40,166 nucleotides of DNA, from the NCBI GenBank assembly GCA_030607875.1, contig JAUWJD010000034.1:1-40166 (forward strand). Direction: 5' to 3'. The stretch comes from Chloroflexota bacterium (GTDB taxonomy: Bacteria; Chloroflexota; Anaerolineae; UBA2200). Shown piece after piece: positions 31,048 through 37,758 of the stretch (its first letter is position 1; each line of letters begins with the position of its first letter). The notes beneath the pieces were generated by a model. It saw only the letters and a list, made by a program, of their open reading frames with translations. It searched no databases and was not told the origin of the DNA. The translations under genes were made by a program, and so were the position numbers.

Positions 31048-32154
31048 CTACGGCGCAAGCTCCACCACGATCGAAAAAGCTCCCTGCTCCATCACCACCA
31101 ACTGATAGCCGAACACCTCAGGGTCGTACTCCTCCAACAGCTTCTGTGTGGAGAGTGTCTCATTGGTCACCACGATCTCGATCTCCCGTCCTTGCCTGTT
31201 GGCCGTCTCCACCATCCAGATCAGCGTGGCCAGGTCCGGATTGTCGTCCCTGCCATTGGCCGAGATGACGTACGTGTCCGCCCTGACCTTTTTGAAGAAG
31301 GTCTTGGTCATGTTACGATCGCTGCCGTGGTGCGGCATCTTGAGGACATCAACGTGCATGTGCCCTTTGGAATCGAGCAAACCAGCTTGCTTCAGCCCCT
31401 GCAGCAGATGATCGCTGCGCCCGTCACCAGTCAGCAGGATGGTCTTCCCCTCTGCCTCGGCGAGCACCATGATGCTGCTCAGGTTGGGAACGCTTCGATC
31501 CGCGTTGGCCATCAGGAACGGATCGCCAGAGACGAGGGCATCCTCGTGATTGTCCAGCCACTTGAGCCACCTGTTCTGCAACTCATCCAGGTTCTCCTGC
31601 GTCGGCCCGACGACGTGCAGGCTCAGGTTATCAAAGGCTATGTCGTCCAACGCATCATCTGCGCGGACGAAACCGCTGGCAAAGCCCGGATTGATAGGGA
31701 TGCCCAGCGCGATTGCCGCCAGCCTGAGCTGGTGCCCCTCGCCGATTCCCTGCACCGCCATGTCCGCCAGGGTCATTGCCTGGGCACCAGCCATGGCCAT
31801 CACCGCCTGCAGGCGGGCCTCGATGTCGTTGCCGCTGCCGATGGTCTGGCTGAAGGCGTTGTGCCACAAGGCGTCGATGGAAATGGTCTCGGCGACACCG
31901 TTGGCTCGCTGCTGTCGCAGCTCAGCCAGCAGGTCCAGCAGCCCGATGATGTGATCGTTGTCCACGTGGCTCAGCATCACCAGATCCAGATTCCCCCCGC
32001 TGGCCCCGATCTCCTGCAGCTCGCCCTGTAGATGCCTCTCGTAAGTCGTCGTCGGCCCGCCATCGATCAGCATGTACCTCGGGTTCGATGCCGTGCCATA
32101 TTCCAGGAGCAAACAATCACCGTATTCAGCCTGAACGACGTGCAGCTTCAGCAT
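31048..32154 (-). CDS. ComEC/Rec2-like MBL-fold metallohydrolase
   Basis: 368 aa from ATG 32154, 7 nt after AAAGGAG. N terminus MLKLHVVQAEYGDCLLLEYG and MLIDGGPT, then the metal motif LSHVDNDHIIG with His63, Asp65, Asp67 and His68. Later LLTGDGRSDHLL and DVLKMPHHGSDRNMTKTFFK supply further ligands, the pattern of the DNA-uptake ComEC MBL domain and its stand-alone relatives. No membrane segments and no signal peptide, so a soluble cytosolic enzyme, possibly a nuclease or phosphodiesterase. It follows the subtilase by 49 nt on one transcript. ComEC-like MBL enzymes occur in several conflict systems, so a partnership with the protease is worth testing. Confidence 0.87.
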   Translation of the reverse strand: MLKLHVVQAEYGDCLLLEYGTASNPRYMLIDGGPTTTYERHLQGELQEIGASGGNLDLVMLSHVDNDHIIGLLDLLAELRQQRANGVAETISIDALWHNAFSQTIGSGNDIEARLQAVMAMAGAQAMTLADMAVQGIGEGHQLRLAAIALGIPINPGFASGFVRADDALDDIAFDNLSLHVVGPTQENLDELQNRWLKWLDNHEDALVSGDPFLMANADRSVPNLSSIMVLAEAEGKTILLTGDGRSDHLLQGLKQAGLLDSKGHMHVDVLKMPHHGSDRNMTKTFFKKVRADTYVISANGRDDNPDLATLIWMVETANRQGREIEIVVTNETLSTQKLLEEYDPEVFGYQLVVMEQGAFSIVVELAP

Positions 32155-32203
32155 GCCCCGCTCCTTTCTTCTCCTCCAGCGTCTCAACCTGCGACAGAGC
32201 GCC

Positions 32204-34465
32204 CTACACGCGCTTGAGCGACGAATCCAGCTCACCGGTCACCACCAGGGCAAAATCCTGCGGGGTCTGCAGCAAATTCGTGGCCGAGATCTGAATCAAA
32301 TAGTCCCCAGGCGGTGGGTTCTCCAGCCGCACTACCTCCACGTTGTTGTCGGGATCGGGGATCTTGAGGCCCATCGGCAGGTCTGCATTGCCCATCCACT
32401 TTTTGCGTGACGGCTCATGCTGCACGAACAGGTTCAGGTTGTTTTGCAGCGCGCGGGCAGCCACGTCAGTCCAGGTCAGGCAAATGCGCAGCCACTCTCC
32501 GCCGGAGATGCGCAAGCGGAAGCGGAAGCGCTGGCCGCTGCGCCTGAACTGCTTCCGTGGGTGCTGCCACGTATCCACGAACTCTAATTTGAGCTTTGGC
32601 TCTGACGGGTTGGGAATGGCCCAGGGCATGTAGATGCAGCCAAACCCCTGGTGGAAGTTGGGCAGGTTGGCAAAGTCAGCCACGGCATCCTCGCCTGTCA
32701 GCCAGCGCGTGCTGTTGATCAGCGTCGCTTTTAGCAGGGCAGCGCTGGGCTGGTGCTCCTGCTCCTTGACATAGTGCTCCCTGACCAACGCCGCGCATCC
32801 AGCAACCAGCGGCGCGGCCATGCTGGTGCCGCCCAAGAAGGCATAGCTCCCATTCCCAGGAAACGGACCCCAAAAGTTGCGCAGGGGAGCCCGTGATGAT
32901 TTCGCCGAGGCGATATCCGTTCCGGGCGCCACAACGTCGGGCTTGATGCGGCGGTCGTCGCACGGCCCACGGCTGCTGAAGGCTGCCATGCCTTGCGCAT
33001 CGCCGGACACCCTTTCATCACCGATGGGCGAATCGGGGAAATCCCCTGGCCAGGCCTGCTTGTATGTCAAATTCGCGTAGCCGCCGCTGGTGCGGCTGCT
33101 GCGGCTGGCCCCGACAGTCAGGGCGTTCTTACACGACGCCGGCGAGCCGATCGACAGCCAGTCCACAAATCCCCGCTCGCTGTTCAGCCGGTTCGCCGCC
33201 TGACCCTCGTTGCCTGCCGAGATCACGATCAGCATGTCGCGGTGCTGGGCTACGAATTCGTCCACCTCGATGGCGTTGATGGTGTACATCGAGCCTGTGG
33301 CCGCGCCCCAACTGTTGTTGTGGATACGTGCCCCGGCCAGATAGGCTTCTTCGAACAGATCCCCCAGGTCCAGCGGCAGTCCACCCAGCCTGCCGCGGGC
33401 GTCGAGCAAGGATTGGAAGAACAACTTGGCCTGGGGCGCAGCGCCGCGGATCTTGCCCCCAGAAGCTGTACCATCCCCAAGCACCGAGCCCGAGACGTGC
33501 GTGCCGTGACCATGCGGGGCGCTGGCGTCGTTTTGGCGGCCCAGTGCTACGATGCCCACGATGCGCTCGTCAAAGTCAGGGGGGCCTTCATCGAGCCCGG
33601 TATCGGCCACGGCCACGATCTGGCCTTCACCCATCTGCGGGATGTTGGCAGCCACCCCCGACCCCGTCTGCCGATCAATCCCCAACAGCGTCCGCGCTTC
33701 GTCGTTATGTAACTCTGGTGCGATGTACTCCTCCACCGCAGCGACCTGCGACAATGCAGCGATCTCATCCGCCAAGGTTGAGTCCTCCAGCAGGTAGATG
33801 CGGATCTTGCGTCCTGTGGCACCCGCCATGCTCACCTTGTGCTTCTTGAGCCACTTTTGTACCTTGGCCTGATCCCGCTCGCGGTGCAGGCGGATGTCCC
33901 AGGTCAGCATAGCTACTGCTACATCCGGGAGACCTGCGGCCCGCCCTACCGCTGCCTCGGGGCCCTTGGCAGAAGTGGGGCCTGTGTCTTCAGCGCCATA
34001 GATGCGCAAACGGCTGACGAAAAACAGGGCCTCGACAGCCTGAACCTGGCGTGGGCTGAGTCTGGCGGTGTAGTTGTAACGAGGCACGTACTCTAACAGC
34101 TTTACCCGCAGGCTGCGCAGTTGCTTGCGCCACTCCTCCAGCAGGGGGCCTTGGAGCTGGATGAGATAGAAGTTGGATTTGCTGCGATCTACCAGGGGCG
34201 CCGGGCCTTTGGCAGAGAGAGCGCGAAGCGACCTGCGCACCCTGGCCCCAGGATGCGGCTGCACTTCGCTGCCTGGCGTTTCCACCTCTGGCTGGTCCTC
34301 CAGGACCTGGACGATCAGGCCCTGGGCCTCCAGATCGGGGATGTCGGCTGCATCGATCTCACCCAACACGTAGCTCTCGGTCTGCTGCACGTTGGTCAGG
34401 CGCTGTACCGCAGCCACCTCTTCCTGCTCATGCATAAAATGCGCGATAACCCTCTTCTTGGCCAT
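32204..34465 (-). CDS. Subtilisin-like (S8) serine protease without signal peptide
   Basis: 753 aa; the start ATG has GAGAGGAGG 7 nt upstream. Residues 1-270 form a long N-terminal region with two prodomain-like segments (SNFYLIQLQGPLLEEWRKQL, RYNYTARLSPRQVQAVEALF; RKIRIYLLEDSTLADEIAAL). The S8 triad is complete: Asp288 in VADTGLDEG, His323 in HGHGTHVSG, Ser548 in GGTSMAAP, with the oxyanion Asn in HNNSWG. The last 150 residues are beta-rich (FRFRLRISGGEWLRICLTWT), a P-domain-like cap. No signal peptide or membrane helix at MAKKRVIAHFMHEQEEV, so it should stay in the cytosol unless exported otherwise. Promoter at 34601. Forms a two-gene unit with the MBL enzyme. Confidence 0.92.
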   Translation of the reverse strand: MAKKRVIAHFMHEQEEVAAVQRLTNVQQTESYVLGEIDAADIPDLEAQGLIVQVLEDQPEVETPGSEVQPHPGARVRRSLRALSAKGPAPLVDRSKSNFYLIQLQGPLLEEWRKQLRSLRVKLLEYVPRYNYTARLSPRQVQAVEALFFVSRLRIYGAEDTGPTSAKGPEAAVGRAAGLPDVAVAMLTWDIRLHRERDQAKVQKWLKKHKVSMAGATGRKIRIYLLEDSTLADEIAALSQVAAVEEYIAPELHNDEARTLLGIDRQTGSGVAANIPQMGEGQIVAVADTGLDEGPPDFDERIVGIVALGRQNDASAPHGHGTHVSGSVLGDGTASGGKIRGAAPQAKLFFQSLLDARGRLGGLPLDLGDLFEEAYLAGARIHNNSWGAATGSMYTINAIEVDEFVAQHRDMLIVISAGNEGQAANRLNSERGFVDWLSIGSPASCKNALTVGASRSSRTSGGYANLTYKQAWPGDFPDSPIGDERVSGDAQGMAAFSSRGPCDDRRIKPDVVAPGTDIASAKSSRAPLRNFWGPFPGNGSYAFLGGTSMAAPLVAGCAALVREHYVKEQEHQPSAALLKATLINSTRWLTGEDAVADFANLPNFHQGFGCIYMPWAIPNPSEPKLKLEFVDTWQHPRKQFRRSGQRFRFRLRISGGEWLRICLTWTDVAARALQNNLNLFVQHEPSRKKWMGNADLPMGLKIPDPDNNVEVVRLENPPPGDYLIQISATNLLQTPQDFALVVTGELDSSLKRV

Positions 34466-34600
34466 GACTTGCCTCCTCTCTTGTCAGGCTCGATGCGTCC
34501 TCCGACAGGTTTCCAACTATACGACGTACCTGCACAGCCGCGCTCGCCTCTACCTTCTCGCTTATGTAGAACCCTGTCTACAGTAGCCCTCCTGCCACAC

Positions 34601-34629
34601 ATTGTAGAGCACACGCCCCAACAAGTCAA
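34601..34629 (-). promoter_or_regulatory. Promoter of the subtilase-MBL unit
   Basis: Minus strand TTGACT, 17 nt, TACAAT. Start about 34594, a leader of about 130 nt. Confidence 0.6.
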
Positions 34630-34718
34630 AACAGCACCGCAATTCTCACGATAGTGTATCCTTCATTCGGGAAATTGGGGGGAGAGCCTGTGGGAGAGCG
34701 CTGACGGATTGGTCGCTT

Positions 34719-34848
34719 GCGTGGATCACAGTCCACGCCCTGCACTGGAGCGCGGACAATGGTCAGCTTGGAGCGCTGTCGTGGGGATTTGGCTTCGCTT
34801 GGACAGCGGTCTGCGCTGGATAGCTACACCGGCGGACTGTGGTCCGCC
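34719..34848. repeat. Four spaced GGAC-nnnn-GTC hairpin units
   Basis: Perfect 7-bp stems at 34719-34738 (GCGTGGA/TCCACGC) and 34831-34848 (GGCGGAC/GTCCGCC) flank two weaker units (GGACaatgGTC at 34754, GGACagcgGTC at 34801). Spacing of the cores is 31, 47 and 33 nt. Confidence 0.55.
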
Positions 34849-34974
34849 CAGAGCGAGTGTATGTCGACCTTCGGAGACGCTGCTCTGATCGGCCCTAGCC
34901 CTGTTCAGAGCCAACCACGAGCGACCATTGCCCCATTTCCTGACGGACTGCCATCACTCTCGCGCAGCGCCAAG

Positions 34975-35003
34975 TTGACAGACGACAACTTCTGTGCCAC
35001 ATT
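34975..35003 (+). promoter_or_regulatory. Promoter-like duplicate of the 35336 promoter
   Basis: TTGACA, 17 nt, CACATT. It shares TTG-r-CAGAC, then TTCTGTGC-y-A-y-ATTG with 35336-35366, but its -10 box has lost the consensus. Confidence 0.35.
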
Positions 35004-35033
35004 GCTTGAGGATCTGCGAAAATGAGGATTATA

Positions 35034-35043
35034 ACAATATTGT
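35034..35043. promoter_or_regulatory. ACAATATTGT palindrome, possible operator
   Basis: A perfect 10-bp palindrome in the spacer, about 300 nt before the surface-protein promoter. No regulator is recognised; it could be chance. Confidence 0.2.
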
Positions 35044-35335
35044 AACCTGGCTGCTATCCCAAGGATACCGAAACGCGTGCTTTTTCATCTTATCTTCATC
35101 TTCATGTGGTATTATGAGGCGGGAGCGTACTGCCATCAGGCAACTTGGCGGGCGTAGCGGTCATTTTGCTGGCGCCACGCTCGCTGCATCTGGATTCGCT
35201 TGCAGATTGTGCTGATCGACAACGTGCCGGATCAGCGGTGCCGGGGATAGTATGCCAGCAGCATTCATCGCAACTATCAGTGGTAGCTCATCCTGCCAGA
35301 AGAACTGACCACACACTCTGAAACCGAGTCTCAAC

Positions 35336-35364
35336 TTGGCAGACTTTGCTTTCTGTGCTATATT
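35336..35364 (+). promoter_or_regulatory. Promoter of the PKD/DUF11 surface protein
   Basis: TTGGCA, 17 nt, TATATT; start about 35371, leader about 120 nt. A TTGACA at 35366 follows but has no -10 box of quality. Confidence 0.5.
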
Positions 35365-35405
35365 GTTGACAGGTTCTTCTCTCACCACAACTCTACACGC
35401 TGCGC

Positions 35406-35420
35406 CTTGCCTGCGGCAAG
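35406..35420. repeat. CTTGCC-TGC-GGCAAG hairpin shared with 5770-5786
   Basis: A 6-bp stem with a TGC loop in the leader of the surface-protein gene. The shared core with the 5770 copy is GCC-TTGCCTGCGGCAAG. Confidence 0.45.
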
Positions 35421-35492
35421 ATGTTCGGCCACAGGCCCGCCCTTTATCTCCAGGATCAGGGCTTTATTGCACCACCAACAGGGGGAGAAATC

Positions 35493-37058
35493 ATGTCCAA
35501 ACGCCTGACCCTCGTTATCCTGCTCTTTCTAGTTCTCTCTCTTGTAAGCTCGGGCTACGTGTCTGGGCAGGGGGTCGCAGAGCTGACAATCCTCAAGTAC
35601 CGTCCGCACGGCGACATCTGCGCCACCTACCTTTTCTGGTACTACATCGACGTGACCAACACCAGCGACGCAGTGCCAGCATACGATGTGGTCGTGACCG
35701 ACACGCTGCCGGACGGCATCGCGCCTTACTCCGTGGTCATCAGCAGCGGCGGGCAGTTCGATGGAGTGAGCACCGTCACCTGGAACCTGGGCACCCTCGC
35801 CCCGGGCTCTAGCACTTCCCTGTGGATCATGGCGCGAACCTATTCCGCGGCCGGCGGCACGACTCTGCTCAACACAGCATCGGTAGACGGCTCGAACACA
35901 GCGACGGTCACGGCTACAGACGCGGCCTACATCTACCCGCTGCCGGTCGTTCATGTCACCGCCGAGCCTTCCGATTGCTGCGAGCCGCTGACGGTGCAGT
36001 TCAGCGCTGCCGTCTCGCAGGGCACACCGCCCTACCAGTACTCCTGGGATTTCGGTGACGGCACTGCCGCCTACCAGCAAAACCCGCTGCACATGTACCA
36101 GAACGCCGGTACCTACACCGCCGTGCTGACGGTGGTTGACGCCCACGGCTGCCAGGGCGAGGACGAGGTGATGATTACCGTCAACGAGCCGGCGGCGGCC
36201 AGCTTCACCTTCGCTCCCGAGCCCATCTGTCCCATGCACCCGGTATACTTCACCGACACCTCCATGCCTGGCGACAATCCCATCACCCAATGGCAGTGGG
36301 ACTTTGGCGATGACTCGACCTCCACAGACCAGCACCCATCTCACGCCTACGACCAATCGGGCACCTATACCGTGGCCCTCACCGTCACCGATGCCCACGG
36401 CTGTTCCGACACTACCACGCAGACGCTGGAGGTGCTGCCTTGCATCGAGGTCACCAAGTTCCGCCCGCACGGGGACGTGGTGGCTACCTACACCTTCTGG
36501 TACTACATCTACGTCACCAACCTCTCTGGCGTCACGCTGGAGGACGTAGTGATCACAGACACGCTGCCCGAGGGCATCGCGCCGTACTCGGTGGCGGTGA
36601 GCGAAGGCGGCGAGTTTGATGGCGTCGCTACGGTGACCTGGGAACTGACATTGGAGCCGGGAGAGGGCGTGTACCTGTGGATCAGGGCCAACACCTACAG
36701 TTGGGCCGCTGGCAGCACCCTGCACAACGTGGTAGTGGTAGAGGTGAATGGCGTGTATACGGCCTACGCCGAGGACGTGGCCGTGGTGGTCGCTGCGCCC
36801 CCACCCACACCGACGCCGACGCCTACGGCGACACCGACCGCTACGCCGACGCCCACCTTCACACCGACGCCAACGGCCACACCGACGGCCACGGCGACAG
36901 CGACCGCTACGCCGACGGCTACAGCAACGTTTACCCTGCCGCCTGGAGTCACGCCGACGGAGACGCCGATACCAACGCCAACCCCGACGGAGACAACCGT
37001 GGGCCCGCAGGTGAACTACTACCTCTACCTGCCGGTGATCAAGCACAACTTGCCGTAG
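35493..37058 (+). CDS. Secreted PKD/DUF11 surface protein with Thr/Pro tail
   Basis: The ATG 35493 follows GGGGGAGAAATC; the frame open to 35421 is leader. Signal peptide MSKRLTLVILLFLVLSLVSS. Domain order: a DUF11-like repeat (ELTILKYRPHGDICATYLFW, VVVTDTLPDGIAPYSVVIS); two PKD domains (YSWDFGDGTAAYQQNPLHMY, QWQWDFGDDSTSTDQHPSHA); a second DUF11-like repeat (VTKFRPHGDVVATYTFWYYI, VVITDTLPEGIAPYSVAVSE). The two DUF11 copies are close duplicates. About 70 residues of TPTPTAT linker follow, then NYYLYLPVIKHNLP. A surface adhesin or matrix protein is likely. It is flanked by its own promoter and a strong terminator. The large minus-strand frame across it is a shadow. Confidence 0.9.
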   Translation: MSKRLTLVILLFLVLSLVSSGYVSGQGVAELTILKYRPHGDICATYLFWYYIDVTNTSDAVPAYDVVVTDTLPDGIAPYSVVISSGGQFDGVSTVTWNLGTLAPGSSTSLWIMARTYSAAGGTTLLNTASVDGSNTATVTATDAAYIYPLPVVHVTAEPSDCCEPLTVQFSAAVSQGTPPYQYSWDFGDGTAAYQQNPLHMYQNAGTYTAVLTVVDAHGCQGEDEVMITVNEPAAASFTFAPEPICPMHPVYFTDTSMPGDNPITQWQWDFGDDSTSTDQHPSHAYDQSGTYTVALTVTDAHGCSDTTTQTLEVLPCIEVTKFRPHGDVVATYTFWYYIYVTNLSGVTLEDVVITDTLPEGIAPYSVAVSEGGEFDGVATVTWELTLEPGEGVYLWIRANTYSWAAGSTLHNVVVVEVNGVYTAYAEDVAVVVAAPPPTPTPTPTATPTATPTPTFTPTPTATPTATATATATPTATATFTLPPGVTPTETPIPTPTPTETTVGPQVNYYLYLPVIKHNLP

Positions 37059-37082
37059 CACAACACAGACCCAACACAACAC

Positions 37083-37122
37083 AGACCCCAAAGGTTTCCT
37101 GCAAACCTTTGGGGTCTTTCTA
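37083..37122 (+). terminator. Rho-independent terminator of the surface-protein gene
   Basis: A perfect 15-bp stem (37083-37097 with 37103-37117) around a CCTGC loop, followed by TTTCTATT, 24 nt after the stop codon. It may also serve the opposite strand, since the stem begins with A-rich sequence there. Confidence 0.9.
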
Positions 37123-37203
37123 TTCCTCGTCGTGGCGACTTTGCTTCGTGCGCCGATCGCTAACGCATCTCCCTGAATCAGGGCAAAAAGAAGCCGTCCG
37201 TTC

Positions 37204-37713
37204 TCAGCACTGGTCACTGGCCTGAGGGTCCAGTCGTGTCACCCCGGTAGGTGGTTTTGCAGGAGGTTCCCACGTCATGGCGACGACCCGCAGTCGGCGT
37301 CGCGCCAGGATCGAGGCAAAAAGCGCGGCCACACGGGCCAGTGCCAGCCGTGTGGCCAGCAATCGCGGCAACTCGAGACGCGCTACCCTGCGGCATCCAA
37401 ACCTTGTATAGAAGCTTTCCATGTCCTCCAGGCAGAACCCGTAAACTGGGCCGCTCTCCTGCTCCAGCAGACAGCGGATGATCTGACCAGCAATGCCTTT
37501 ACCCCGCCAATCCCCCAGCACACCAATGGAGGCCAGCTCGCGGCTGCCGTCCTTGAGTGTCTTGACCTGGCCACCGCCAACGATCCGTCCCTGGTCTTCC
37601 GCCACCACAAAGCGTTGCCACGCCAGCCCCGAAGGATTCAGGAATGACGCGCGGACAAGAGAGCGGATGGAGGCCTGATCTTCCTCGCGGGCAGGCCGCA
37701 GTACAACGGACAC
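37204..37713 (-). CDS. GNAT family acetyltransferase
   Basis: About 169 aa. The best start is GTG 37713, 8 nt after GGAGG; the ATG at 37719 is only 1-2 nt from the same site. Core: VVLRPAREEDQASIRSLVRA, RFVVAEDQGRIVGGGQVKTL, ELASIGVLGDWRGKGIAGQI with the RGKGIA acetyl-CoA loop, and YGFCLEDMESFYTRFGCRRV. The last 60 residues (LATRLALARVAALFASILAR) form an extra amphipathic helix. Acceptor unknown. Transcribed toward the terminator of the surface-protein gene, just downstream of the DxDDT orphan gene. Confidence 0.87.
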   Translation of the reverse strand: MSVVLRPAREEDQASIRSLVRASFLNPSGLAWQRFVVAEDQGRIVGGGQVKTLKDGSRELASIGVLGDWRGKGIAGQIIRCLLEQESGPVYGFCLEDMESFYTRFGCRRVARLELPRLLATRLALARVAALFASILARRRLRVVAMTWEPPAKPPTGVTRLDPQASDQC

Positions 37714-37758
37714 TGACATTCCCTCCAACGGCCTGGCCAAGGCAGCGATCCGCGGGCG

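Larger units (their letters stand above)
34630..35335. other. 700-nt spacer with hairpins and promoter-like duplications
   Basis: No frame here has protein character; a 102-codon plus frame (34717-35025) is made by the hairpin repeats. The spacer separates the divergent subtilase and surface-protein genes. It holds four GGAC-GTCC hairpin-like units, an ACAATATTGT palindrome and a promoter-like copy described separately. Confidence 0.5.

Noticed and set aside
30676..32031. 451-codon plus-strand frame over the GNAT and MBL genes
   Set aside because: Both minus-strand genes have clear motifs; the plus frame is their complement with no ribosome site.
36790..36990. Short tandem ACCGACGCC-like units as a CRISPR or microsatellite locus
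   Set aside because: They encode the Thr/Pro linker in frame, with codon-level variation; no spacers of constant length.
35529..37217. 562-codon minus-strand open frame across the PKD/DUF11 gene
   Set aside because: It is an antisense shadow: highly basic, no family pattern, and it crosses the real gene's linker and terminator.
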